A stretch of 32,442 bases of DNA. Source: Planctomycetota bacterium. GTDB lineage: Bacteria; Planctomycetota; Planctomycetia; Gemmatales; Gemmataceae. Positions 1-7,010 of this stretch are shown in pieces. The position numbers and the translations under genes were made by a program. Every line of letters begins with the position of its first letter. The stretch's first letter is position 1. The notes beneath the pieces are model-generated. The model had not been told where the DNA came from. It ran no database searches and saw only the letters and a program-made list of their open reading frames with translations. The DNA is taken from positions 1 through 32,442 of the forward strand of contig JAKBCS010000054.1 in the NCBI GenBank assembly GCA_021807595.1, given 5' to 3'.

Positions 1-666
1 ACCGCGCGCTTGCTGCCTCCGTTGGACGAACAAGAGGTGTGGGCGGCAGGGGTGACATACAAGCGCAGCCGCGAAGCGCGCGAACGCGAATCGGCAGGCG
101 CGGCTCGATTCTACGATCTGGTTTACAACGCCGAGCGCCCCGAACTTTTTTTCAAAGCAACGCCGCGCCGCGTCGTGGGGCCAGGCGATGCCGTGCGCAT
201 CCGAAGCGATAGCCGATGGAACGTCCCCGAACCGGAGTTGGCGTTGATCGTTTCGCCGCGCCTGAGGATTGTCGGCTATACCATCGGCAACGACATGAGT
301 TCGCGCGACATCGAAGGTGAGAATCCTCTGTATTTGCCCCAGGCGAAAGTTTACACGGGGTCGTGTTCGTTAGGCCCGGTCGTCACCTTGGCGGGGGCGC
401 TGCCCTCGGCCGAGCAAGTCTCGATTCGATTGGTCATCGCGCGAGACGGCGTGGCGGTATTCGACGGATCGACGGATCTCTCCGCGATGAAACGCTCGTT
501 CGAGGATCTCGTGTCCTGGCTGGGGCGCGAAAATGATTTCCCCAACGGTGTAGTTTTGCTGACCGGCACGGGAATCGTGCCTCCAGACGATTTCACGCTC
601 CAAAAGGGCGATGAAATAGCCATCACCATATCGGGCATTGGGAGCCTGCGCAACCGCGTGGGATGA
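1..666 (+). CDS. Fumarylacetoacetate hydrolase (FAH) family protein, 5'-truncated by the window edge
   Basis: The frame is open from base 1 and the first residues are already inside the domain, so the start lies upstream of the window; the TTG at 10 is probably not the start. The product matches the FAH-fold C-terminal catalytic domain. The metal-binding acidic pair is in NVPEPELAL, followed by [17 protein letters not shown], and [11 protein letters not shown] is typical of the substrate pocket. FAH-fold enzymes are Mg2+-dependent and act on 2-keto acids: C-C bond hydrolases, isomerases, or sugar-acid dehydratases such as 2-keto-3-deoxy-arabinonate dehydratase. The long form of the [20 protein letters not shown] stretch is closer to the sugar-acid dehydratase branch, but I cannot fix the substrate. 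It is probably cytosolic. Its 3' end faces a minus-strand terminator only about 20 bases away. Confidence 0.85.
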   Translation, partial: TARLLPPLDEQEVWAAGVTYKRSREARERESAGAARFYDLVYNAERPELFFKATPRRVVGPGDAVRIRSDSRWNVPEPELALIVSPRLRIVGYTIGNDMSSRDIEGENPLYLPQAKVYTGSCSLGPVVTLAGALPSAEQVSIRLVIARDGVAVFDGSTDLSAMKRSFEDLVSWLGRENDFPNGVVLLTGTGIVPPDDFTLQKGDEIAITISGIGSLRNRVG

Positions 667-683
667 ATTGCAGAAGAGCTGTA

Positions 684-721
684 CCAAAAAATAATCCGGC
701 GCTCCCTTGCGGAAGCGCCGG
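684..721 (-). terminator. Intrinsic terminator of the GEMM-I riboswitch transcript
   Basis: On the minus strand, bases 721-696 form a perfect 11-bp stem (one G-U) closed by a GCAA tetraloop, followed at 695-684 by a T-rich run (ATTATTTTTTGG). The plus-strand reading of the same hairpin has no T tract behind it, so the signal is directed leftwards. It lies about 30 bases after the riboswitch aptamer and only about 20 bases beyond the stop codon of the convergent FAH gene. It could be the riboswitch expression platform or a plain transcript end. Confidence 0.85.
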
Positions 722-749
722 AAGACCAGACTTACTTACGGGTCCCGTC

Positions 750-850
750 CATCCCTTCGGCAGCCTGGCAGCCTTATCCGTCCCCCCTCGGACGGTTAAG
801 AGCCCATAGCTTTGCGTCCCCGTCTCGCGACGGGTTCGCCTTTTTCGGGA
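750..850 (-). promoter_or_regulatory. Cyclic-di-GMP-I (GEMM-I) riboswitch aptamer, orphan
   Basis: Read on the minus strand, the segment has the GEMM-I hallmarks in order: AAAAAGGCGAACC; a hairpin CCCGUC-GCGA-GACGGG with a GNRA tetraloop; the invariant GGACGCAAAGC; a second hairpin arm CUUAACCGUCC paired with GGACGGAUAAGG; and a closing GGCUGCCGAAGGG. Aligned by eye to the Vibrio Vc2 aptamer, the three ligand contacts are kept: G20 (complement of base 839), A47 (base 812) and C92 (base 760). G at position 20 favours c-di-GMP over c-GAMP. No same-strand gene follows: the terminator at 684-721 comes next, and then the FAH gene runs in the opposite direction. A promoter-like pair at 924-952 suggests an independent RNA of about 230 nt. 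Confidence 0.9.
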
Positions 851-923
851 ACGGCCAAAAGCGCCGCTCACTACTCTTATCGAACGAGGCCGACCGAGCC
901 CTCGCCCCATCGACCACATCAGA

Positions 924-952
924 ACTGTAGAGCGCATTTATCGAATGTGCAA
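924..952 (-). promoter_or_regulatory. Predicted sigma70-type promoter for the riboswitch RNA
   Basis: On the minus strand TTGCAC (952-947) and TACAGT (929-924) are separated by 17 bases, a good match to the -35/-10 consensus. Transcription would start near base 917, about 65 bases before the aptamer. This is pattern matching only. Confidence 0.45.
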
Positions 953-1215
953 ACGGGGTGGTTCTATTTTTTCCTGCCCGATCCATGCGGGGCGGAGTCC
1001 TCCTCTCCGTGTACTCATGGCACCAGAGCATCCAGCTACCGACCCGTCCGCTGAACTCAAGACGAAGAGGTCGGTGACAACCCAACTGACACCCGCGCAC
1101 GGCCTTCAAGCGGAGGGCCTCCAGGACATCGTTGACGAGTTCGCGGACATCGGGAGCGCTTCGAGGCGCGAGACACACTATTGCTGTCCAGTAACTCTCG
1201 TCTGCCGCCCCATTC
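953..1215. other. Intergenic stretch without a recognisable gene
   Basis: Together with the riboswitch segment this forms a non-coding region of about 700 bases. Short open frames occur on both strands (for example a minus frame across 774-1178 that runs through the riboswitch), but none has a ribosome-binding site or a recognisable product. No tRNA or transposon end was seen. Confidence 0.5.
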
Positions 1216-1314
1216 TTATTTAGCCGCGAGTTGGTTCACGAATTCGGCGCGTTCGGGCGTGGCCAAGCCCCGTTGCATTACTTCGCGGATGCGAAGGGCA
1301 TTGAGCCGCAGCAT
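1216..1314 (-). CDS. Possible 32-residue ORF or remnant of a gene's 3' end
   Basis: ATG at 1314 opens a 32-codon frame (MLRLNALRIREV...VNQLAAK) ending at TAA 1216. Codon use is like that of real genes here (GC-rich third positions, helix-like heptad pattern), yet there is no good Shine-Dalgarno sequence and an in-frame TAA lies about ten codons upstream. It looks more like the preserved C-terminus of a lost gene than an expressed small protein. I do not recognise the family. Confidence 0.25.
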   Translation of the reverse strand: MLRLNALRIREVMQRGLATPERAEFVNQLAAK

Positions 1315-1368
1315 CTGCGTCGAACGATCGATCCTCGCCCCACCTTATTTGGCTGTGATTTCTCGTGT

Positions 1369-3330
1369 CTACCCTGTTTTCTTCGTGCTTTTGTCGATAT
1401 CGGCGGGTTTGTCCTTGTCCTTGGTGATGCCGAGGAGAGTGCGCCACGTTTCGCTGGAATCGCCGCCATCCTTGCCGCTGAGGCCGCGTAAGGCGTAGCG
1501 CAAGGCGTCGCGCTGGGGGTAATCGCCGTTGGACTTGGCGGCGATTTGCGTTACTTCCTCCGGTTTGAGGCGGCGGACGCGGGTTACGAAATCGAAGCGC
1601 TGTTCGTCGGGCCAGGGAGTGGCAGCCTTGACGGGCAGATTGACCGAAAAATCTTGACGGAGAAACGTGGTGTCAGCGCGAACGAAATTGCCAGCCTGTC
1701 CGGCATAGTACAGGCGCGGCAACGGCTGACCCGGTGTGGGAACCAAACCTCGAACCAGGCCGTCTTTGTCGTTGGCCGAGGGTGCGTGGCACAGCAAACA
1801 GTTGCGCATGTGATTGAGACGCACCAACTCGCGCACGGTCCCCACGTTGCGCTTCGAGTCCATCACCGGCACGGAAGGATCGCTTCGATCGAGCAGATCG
1901 ACGAGTCGAGGCAGCGCGCCCTCCGGCTTGAGCTTTCGGATGGCCAGCGCGGAGCGGTCGGCAACAGGCGGCCAAGGATAACGCAATCCTTGCAGCAGCA
2001 CCGGCAGGTATTGGCCGCTCGGACGTTTCGCCAATTCGGCCAAGGCGGCGTCGCGCACCTCCGGCGACAGATCGACCAGCGCCCGTTTGGCCAACGCCGC
2101 CGATCCACTCACCCCTTTCACCTTGGCCAACTCGCGCACGAGAACCAGGCGCGTCGGTACATCTTCTACTTGCAACATCTGCAAAAGCGTCGGCAGTGCG
2201 CCGCGAAATGTCTCGACTCGGTTCTCATCGCACCACGATTTGAAGGCTTCCATCTTATCTTCGGCTGTGGCGTTTTCGATGACGCCAGCACCGCCCAAGC
2301 CTGCGGAGGCCACTTTCCCCGTTCGGGGATCGATCCTTCGCCTCAGACCCGGACGGATCACGCGCGCCCCCGCCCCCGGCACCGAGACGAAGCCCAGATC
2401 GCGCAGATTCTTTGACAGGATTTGCACGATGGAGGCCGTAGGCATATCCATCAGCGCGGACGCACCCAATTGAAGGGGCAAGCCCTCTCTGGTTCCGGCC
2501 TTGAGCATCTCCCTACTCAAATGCACATTGAAGGCGTACTCGACCGAGTTCGCGCCGAATCTCGCTCCTCCTCCCGTTCGCGCTGTCTTCTCTTGGTCGC
2601 GGAATGCCTCAACTTCCAGATCGCTAAAGAGACGTAATTCGGGGACGGTGAGAAGTTGGTTTCGTCCCTCCTCGTCCTCGGTTCGCACCCGTTTCTCAAA
2701 GGCGGCATCCAAGTCGGCAATGGTTGGCTTAGTCGTCGGCGGGGGTTTGTCCGGCTCATTCTTCGTCGGCGGGGGTTTGTCCGGCTCATTCTTCGTCGGC
2801 GGGGGTTTGTCCGGCTCATTCTTCGTCGGCGGGGGTGGCAGGGGGGAGGGGTCGTTCAGCGGAGGCGGTGAGGTAGCGTTGGGCAGAGGCGGAGCGAAAC
2901 CGCTGCCGAGAATGCGATGCGTCTCGGCCTCCTGAACGAGATGATCGCCGCTCATCGAACGATCGTCCGCGTGAGTCGGCGCACGGTCGGGTTTATCCCT
3001 CGGCAAAGGTTCCTCTCGATTCTCGGCTACCGTCGGCGGATTCCCGTCTCGATTGCGCGAACGGTAAACCTTCAGGAACATCGTGACGGCGGCGAAGGCG
3101 CACAGCAACAAGAAGCTCGTGCCCACCAGGAACCATCCCAAACGGACCAAGCGCTCGCCGCGCGAACGTGTGCCATCGTCGACCGCTCGATGTTTGTGCG
3201 TTTCGGAATGGGATACGGCGGTTGGCTTCCGACCTCTGGGATGGCCGCCTTCGTGAGGCCGTGAAGCGTCCGAGGATGAGCCGAGCATGGAGTTCTCCCG
3301 AAACTGGGTGAGGAATTTTCCTTGCCCCAT
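1369..3330 (-). CDS. Membrane-anchored Pro-rich/HEAT-repeat protein with a single c-type haem motif
   Basis: The longest frame encodes 653 residues. ATG at 3288 (codon 15) has a better ribosome-binding site (GGGAG, 6 bases ahead) and may be the true start. Domain order: a basic cytoplasmic N-terminus; one transmembrane helix at about 64-87 (WFLVGTSFLLLCAFAAVTMF); a Pro-rich linker at about 150-200 with 10-residue repeats (KNEPDKPPPT); an uncharacterised region; HEAT-like helical repeats at about 375-490; then NCLLCH at 510-515, a CxxCH covalent haem-c site; and a C-terminal tail. The topology puts the haem domain outside the cytoplasm, where c-type cytochromes mature. Planctomycetes carry many HEAT/cytochrome combinations; the role of this one is unknown. 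It lies downstream of trxB on the same strand, separated by a palindromic element. Confidence 0.8.
   Translation of the reverse strand: MGQGKFLTQFRENSMLGSSSDASRPHEGGHPRGRKPTAVSHSETHKHRAVDDGTRSRGERLVRLGWFLVGTSFLLLCAFAAVTMFLKVYRSRNRDGNPPTVAENREEPLPRDKPDRAPTHADDRSMSGDHLVQEAETHRILGSGFAPPLPNATSPPPLNDPSPLPPPPTKNEPDKPPPTKNEPDKPPPTKNEPDKPPPTTKPTIADLDAAFEKRVRTEDEEGRNQLLTVPELRLFSDLEVEAFRDQEKTARTGGGARFGANSVEYAFNVHLSREMLKAGTREGLPLQLGASALMDMPTASIVQILSKNLRDLGFVSVPGAGARVIRPGLRRRIDPRTGKVASAGLGGAGVIENATAEDKMEAFKSWCDENRVETFRGALPTLLQMLQVEDVPTRLVLVRELAKVKGVSGSAALAKRALVDLSPEVRDAALAELAKRPSGQYLPVLLQGLRYPWPPVADRSALAIRKLKPEGALPRLVDLLDRSDPSVPVMDSKRNVGTVRELVRLNHMRNCLLCHAPSANDKDGLVRGLVPTPGQPLPRLYYAGQAGNFVRADTTFLRQDFSVNLPVKAATPWPDEQRFDFVTRVRRLKPEEVTQIAAKSNGDYPQRDALRYALRGLSGKDGGDSSETWRTLLGITKDKDKPADIDKSTKKTG
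2735..2836 (-). repeat. 30-bp perfect tandem repeat, 3.4 copies, inside the HEAT/haem protein gene
   Basis: Three identical 30-base units (2735-2764, 2765-2794, 2795-2824) plus a 12-base partial copy encode the 10-residue Pro/Lys/Asp/Glu-rich repeat KNEPDKPPPT. A 30-base period keeps the frame whatever the copy number. Identity at synonymous positions points to recent slippage or homogenisation. Confidence 0.95.
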
Positions 3331-3386
3331 TCTATCCCCGCTGAGGACCGAATCTCAAGGCCATCGCCAACGACTTTCCACTCAAT

Positions 3387-3445
3387 CGGTTAGCCGCGGA
3401 GCGGAGCGCGTCCCGTCGCGCTCCGCTCCGCGTCGCAGCTAACCG
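3387..3445. repeat. Palindromic element, copy A (GGTTAGCCGC family)
   Basis: The termini are CGGTTAGC and GCTAACCG and the inner arms GCGGAGCGGAGCGCG and CGCGCTCCGCTCCGC, around a short loop. It lies between trxB and the downstream HEAT/haem gene. Copies B, C and half-copy D share the termini and the GAGCGCG...CGCGCTC core. It could act as a transcript-end or processing hairpin, but no T tract follows. Confidence 0.9.
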
Positions 3446-3464
3446 AAAGCGGATGCGGAGGCTC

Positions 3465-4526
3465 TCATAAATGGCCGTGTTCGGCGAGCCAGCGTTCGGC
3501 ATCAAGGGCGGACATGCAGCCGGTTCCGGCGGCGGTGACGGCTTGGCGATAATAGCTATCCGCAACGTCGCCGGCTGCGAAGACGCCTTCCACGCTCGTC
3601 CACGTCCGCGCCGGTTTCGTCCAGACGATGTAGCCCTTGTCGTCGAGTTGCAATTGCCCGGCGAGGAACTTGGTGTTCGGCGTGTGACCGATGGCCAGGA
3701 AGACGCCGCTGGCATCCAGCGTTTCGGTTTGCTTGTCCACCGTGCTTTTCAGACGCACGCCGGTCACGCCGTCCTTGTCGGTGCCGAGAACCTCGTCGAG
3801 ACCGCGATTCCATTGGATCTTGATTTTCGGATTTTCCAGAGCGCGTTGCTGCATAATCTTACTGGCGCGCAGCCGATCGCGGCGATGCACCAGATGCACG
3901 GTACCAGCGAATTTGCTGAGGTAGGTGGCCTCTTCGACGGCCGAATCGCCGCCGCCGATGACGATGACGGGCTTATTGCGGAAGCGAGGCAAAGCGCCAT
4001 CGCACACGGCGCAGGCCGAGACTCCGTTGTTCTTGTACTTGTCCTCCGAGGGCAGGCCGAGATAATTGGCCCGCGCGCCGGTGGCCACGATGACCGCCAA
4101 CGCCTCGACCGTTTGTCCCTCGCGCGCCGTCAATACAAACGGTTGACGGGAGAAATCGACCTTCACAATATCGTCCGTCACGATGCGCGTGCCGAAGTTG
4201 ACGGCTTGTTGGCGCATCAACTCCATCAATTCGGGACCGTTGACACCGTGGCTGGGTTGATCCTTGTTATCTTGAACCCAGTAGGGTTGGCGCTCCTCCG
4301 GCAGCGCGGATTTCAGGAACTCGCGCGATTTTCCAGACGGGAAGCCGGGATAATTCTCCACCTCGGTGGTCAGGGCGAGTTGTCCCAACGGCAATGTGCC
4401 TTGCAGGCGGTTCTCTTCGATGATCGCGCCTTCGTAGACGAGCGGTTGTAGGTTGGCTCGCGCCGCGTAAATCGCCGCCGTCCATCCCGCCGGCCCCGAT
4501 CCGATGATGACAACCTTCTCCGCCAT
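3465..4526 (-). CDS. trxB: Thioredoxin-disulfide reductase
   Basis: A 353-residue flavoprotein that transfers electrons from NADPH through FAD to a redox-active disulfide and on to thioredoxin in the cytosol. Visible motifs: FAD dinucleotide fold [10 protein letters not shown] at 9-18; the ATG motif near 148-150; catalytic CAVC at 172-175; NADPH fold [10 protein letters not shown] at 191-200 with the 2'-phosphate-binding HRRDRLRAS; and the C-terminal FAD contact [16 protein letters not shown]. Compared with E. coli TrxB (about 320 residues) it has an extra segment of about 25 residues at 69-95 before [16 protein letters not shown] sits 5-6 bases ahead of the ATG. The gene is bracketed by two copies of one palindromic element, the upstream one ending 16 bases from the start codon. 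Confidence 0.96.
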   Translation of the reverse strand: MAEKVVIIGSGPAGWTAAIYAARANLQPLVYEGAIIEENRLQGTLPLGQLALTTEVENYPGFPSGKSREFLKSALPEERQPYWVQDNKDQPSHGVNGPELMELMRQQAVNFGTRIVTDDIVKVDFSRQPFVLTAREGQTVEALAVIVATGARANYLGLPSEDKYKNNGVSACAVCDGALPRFRNKPVIVIGGGDSAVEEATYLSKFAGTVHLVHRRDRLRASKIMQQRALENPKIKIQWNRGLDEVLGTDKDGVTGVRLKSTVDKQTETLDASGVFLAIGHTPNTKFLAGQLQLDDKGYIVWTKPARTWTSVEGVFAAGDVADSYYRQAVTAAGTGCMSALDAERWLAEHGHL

Positions 4527-4541
4527 AATGTCTCCTTTTCC

Positions 4542-4607
4542 CGGTTAGCCGCAACCCGAAGGGGAGCGCGGACAGCCCCGCGCTCCCCTTCGGGTCGCGG
4601 CTAACCG
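4542..4607. repeat. Palindromic element, copy B, directly upstream of trxB
   Basis: The 66-base segment is almost a perfect inverted repeat: CGGTTAGCCGC... and ...GCGGCTAACCG termini, then ACCCGAAGGGGAGCGCG paired with CGCGCTCCCCTTCGGGT. Its loop core is close to the reverse complement of the core of copy C, so elements can sit in either orientation. It would form a strong hairpin in the trxB 5' leader, just ahead of the ribosome-binding site. Confidence 0.93.
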
Positions 4608-4676
4608 AACCGGCATGTTTCCCTCCCCATCAGCGACGATGAGCGGTACACTCATTGTAAGTAGGTAATAGGCAGA

Positions 4677-4761
4677 AAGCAGTGGGCAGTAGGCAGTAAA
4701 TCATTATCGTTTGCAGTCTCTCGCTCGCCATCTGCTGTCTACTGCCTAGTGCCCACAGCTT
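4677..4761. repeat. Inverted repeat upstream of argA (GTGGGCAGTAGGCAGT type)
   Basis: The 22-base arms at 4677-4698 and 4740-4761 match at 20 of 22 positions around a 41-base spacer. The right arm ends about 7 bases before the argA Shine-Dalgarno sequence. The arms are themselves built of near-repeats (GGGCAGT/AGGCAGT). It looks like a dispersed intergenic repeat and is unrelated in sequence to copies A-D. Confidence 0.8.
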
Positions 4762-4777
4762 ACTTTTGGAGAGACGA

Positions 4778-6133
4778 ATGCTTCGCTTGACGGATTTACG
4801 CGAGATTTTGCGCTATGTGCCGCGCTTCCGCGACAAGGTGTTCGTCATTGCCGTGGACGGGGCCATTGTCGAACACGACAACTTTCGCAACCTGCTGCTC
4901 GATGTGGCGCTGTTGCGCAGTTTGAGCATCGGCGTGGCCTTGGTGCATGGGGCGGGACATCAGATTCGCCGGTTGGCCGAGCAGACGAGACAATCGGCGT
5001 CCAACTACGACGGGACCGGCATCACCGACGAGGTCACGTTGCAACTCGCCCTGACCGCCGCCAATCGCGTGACGCACGAAACGCTCGAAGGTTTGTCGGC
5101 CAACGATCTGCGCGGCGCGTGCGGCAACGCCGTGGTGGCGCATCCGGCGGGCATCCTCAACGGCGTCGATCATCGGCACACCGGACGGGTGGAGCGCGTC
5201 GATACCGTGTTGTTGCAGGCGTTGCTCGGGCAAGACATTGTGCCGGTCATTCCGCCGTTGGGCGTCGATGGCGAAGGGCGCTCGTATCGGCTCAACTCCG
5301 ATAGCGTGGCCGTCGAAGTCGCCCGCGCCTTGCAAGCGGTCAAGCTGATTTATTTGACGACGTTCGAGGGGGTTCAAGCTCCCCCCCTCAGTCCAACCCC
5401 TCTCCCCTCAGAGGGGGGAGAGGGACAAGGGGTGAAGGGGGAACGATCCACAACCCCGCAACTGCTCCGGCAGCTAACCGTGGAAGAGGCCGAGGCGATT
5501 CTCAAGAAGCAGCGCAGTGAGATACCGCCGGCGCAGTTGTCGAAACTCGAACATGCAGTGCGCGCGGGACGGGGCGGAGTGCCGCGCGTCCACATCATTG
5601 ACGGCCGCGTTCAAGAGGGGTTGCTGGCCGAGGTGTTTTCCAACGAGGGCATCGGCACGCTCATCCACGCCAACGAATATCAGGCCATTCGCCGGGCGCA
5701 GCGGCGCGATGCTCGCCTCCTCTACGCACTCATTCAAGACAGCATCGAAAGCGACGAACTGATGCGGCGAACCTATGCCGAAATCGAGCGAACCATCGAC
5801 GACTTTTTCGTCTTCGAGGTGGATCGGAATCTCGTCGGCTGCGCCGCGCTCCATCTGTATCCGCAACAGAAGCAAGCCGAGTTGGCGTGCGTGTGCGTCA
5901 ATGTCCGCTACGAGAATCAGGGCATCGGCGCGAAGCTGATGCAATACGCCGAGGCGCAAGCTCGCGCCGCTGAGGTCGCTCAGTTGTTTTGTCTCTCCAC
6001 GCAGGCGTTCAACTATTTTCAACAAAAGGGCGGCTTTATTCCGGGATCGCCGGACGACTTGCCTCCCAGTCGCCGCGATCGCTACGACCGCAGCGGCCGG
6101 CATTCGTTGGTGTTGTTCAAGAAGCTATCGTAG
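4778..6133 (+). CDS. argA: Amino-acid N-acetyltransferase (N-acetylglutamate synthase)
   Basis: Catalyses acetyl-CoA + L-glutamate to N-acetylglutamate, the first step of arginine synthesis. I start at ATG 4778 (451 residues) because GGAG lies 6 bases ahead; the in-frame TTG at 4766 overlaps that site. Residues 1 to about 290 form the amino-acid-kinase-like domain (VALVHGAGHQIRRL; LNSDSVAVEVARALQAVKLI), which in this family binds the arginine feedback inhibitor. Residues about 305-450 form the GNAT domain with the acetyl-CoA loop QGIGA at 381-385. The usual loop between LIYLTTFEGV and LLRQLTVEEAEAI is enlarged by about 25 Pro/Gly-rich residues that coincide with a palindromic repeat (5381-5441). 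The gene stands alone, with no other arginine gene nearby. Confidence 0.93.
   Translation: MLRLTDLREILRYVPRFRDKVFVIAVDGAIVEHDNFRNLLLDVALLRSLSIGVALVHGAGHQIRRLAEQTRQSASNYDGTGITDEVTLQLALTAANRVTHETLEGLSANDLRGACGNAVVAHPAGILNGVDHRHTGRVERVDTVLLQALLGQDIVPVIPPLGVDGEGRSYRLNSDSVAVEVARALQAVKLIYLTTFEGVQAPPLSPTPLPSEGGEGQGVKGERSTTPQLLRQLTVEEAEAILKKQRSEIPPAQLSKLEHAVRAGRGGVPRVHIIDGRVQEGLLAEVFSNEGIGTLIHANEYQAIRRAQRRDARLLYALIQDSIESDELMRRTYAEIERTIDDFFVFEVDRNLVGCAALHLYPQQKQAELACVCVNVRYENQGIGAKLMQYAEAQARAAEVAQLFCLSTQAFNYFQQKGGFIPGSPDDLPPSRRDRYDRSGRHSLVLFKKLS
5381..5441. repeat. C-tract/G-tract palindromic repeat inserted in frame in argA
   Basis: The core stem at 5397-5424 (CCCCTCTCCCCTC opposite GAGGGGGGAGAGGG) is flanked by C-rich and G-rich outer arms. 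Repeats of this look are common in intergenic DNA of many bacteria; here it is translated as a low-complexity Pro/Ser/Gly/Glu segment inside ArgA without a stop codon. Confidence 0.85.
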
Positions 6134-6198
6134 GGAACGGTTGGAGGATTCCCGCCTCAAAGGGAAGTTGTCGGCCCCCATTCCGAGAATGAGTACGG

Positions 6199-6204
6199 TA
6201 TAAT
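6199..6204 (+). promoter_or_regulatory. Consensus -10 box upstream of the TIGR03000 gene
   Basis: A perfect TATAAT lies 80 bases before the GTG start at 6284. No good -35 box stands at the expected distance (TTGTCG is about 25 bases upstream), so this promoter assignment is tentative. Confidence 0.4.
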
Positions 6205-6283
6205 AGGATGGGAGGACGAAGGCTTTTGGGAGAGAGAGCTACCGACATTTTCTCTCGCGCCCTGTAGCCAAAGGAGGGCCGTC

Positions 6284-6865
6284 GTGAGACCTCACATTTC
6301 GATGGCGGCCAGAGCGGCCTTGGTGCTGGCCGGATCCGCGGTTCTTGCCGGCGCGGCGCAGGCCCAAGGCACGAATCCGAGTGGAACGCGCTATCCTTAT
6401 TGGGATACCGCGCCGCAAGGGTATCGCGGTTCGTGGACGATCGTGCCGGTTCCGGGCATGTCGCCCAATACCATATCCAACGCCGCGCGCTCGCCGGGCG
6501 TGTCGGGCGGCTCGGATTTCGGATTGGGCGGAACTTACGCGCCGCCCTTCGTCACGTCGGCGGACATTGTGCTGGGGCGACAGAGCCTTGCCTCGAAGAA
6601 ACCAGACAACAAGGCTCATATCTTGATGCGCGTGCCGGCGGACGCCGAAATCTGGGTGGAGGGCGTCAAAACCAAACAGACCGGCGAAGATCGCTATTTC
6701 TTCTCGCCGCCGTTGACGCCGGGCAAGAAATATATTTATCAAATGCGCATCCATTGGACGAAGGACGGCAAGCCGATGGACTTGACCGAGCGGCTTCTCG
6801 TTCAAGCCAACGAGTCCCTCCGTCGGGATTTCACTCGGCCCGCCCCAGCAACCCGACCGCGTTAG
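6284..6865 (+). CDS. Exported TIGR03000-domain protein
   Basis: A 193-residue product with a GTG start, supported by a strong AGGAGG six bases ahead. Residues 1-27 form a signal peptide (basic start, hydrophobic AALVLAGSAVLAGAA, AQA-Q cleavage-like end). A Gly/Ser/Pro-rich spacer follows to about 100, then a TIGR03000 domain at about 108-185 (ILMRVPADAEIWVEGVKT, FFSPPLTPGKKYIYQM, WTKDGKPM). TIGR03000 is a short planctomycete-specific beta-rich domain of unknown function, usually on exported proteins. The same domain recurs in the methyltransferase fusion at 10085, in the same orientation. It is followed by two HtrA-like genes, the first with its own promoter. Confidence 0.85.
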   Translation: MRPHISMAARAALVLAGSAVLAGAAQAQGTNPSGTRYPYWDTAPQGYRGSWTIVPVPGMSPNTISNAARSPGVSGGSDFGLGGTYAPPFVTSADIVLGRQSLASKKPDNKAHILMRVPADAEIWVEGVKTKQTGEDRYFFSPPLTPGKKYIYQMRIHWTKDGKPMDLTERLLVQANESLRRDFTRPAPATRPR

Positions 6866-6883
6866 CCGTCCGCGTGCCTTCTC

Positions 6884-6912
6884 TTGAGTGTCGGAACGAT
6901 TCCGGGTACACT
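6884..6912 (+). promoter_or_regulatory. Predicted promoter of the HtrA-like protease
   Basis: TTGAGT (6884-6889) and TACACT (6907-6912) are 17 bases apart, about 100 bases before the ATG at 7011. It lies just after the TIGR03000 stop codon, so the protease can be transcribed separately. Confidence 0.5.
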
Positions 6913-7010
6913 CGAGTGGTCGAGAAATGCGATACCTTCGCCCTCCAGACGGGTTTACTCCTTCAAAGGCGATCTCCTTCGCCGGGCCTGGTAAATTCGA
7001 GAGAATATCC

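Noticed and set aside
774-1178. 134-codon minus-strand frame spanning the riboswitch
   Set aside because: It reads through a structured GEMM-I RNA and has no ribosome-binding site or homology I can recognise.
1546-2415. 289-codon plus-strand frame over the HEAT/haem gene
   Set aside because: Antisense shadow; Gln/Arg/His-rich composition typical of reverse reading of GC-rich genes.
2735-2836. Tandem 30-bp repeat considered as a CRISPR array
   Set aside because: Units are directly adjacent with no spacers and encode an in-frame peptide repeat.
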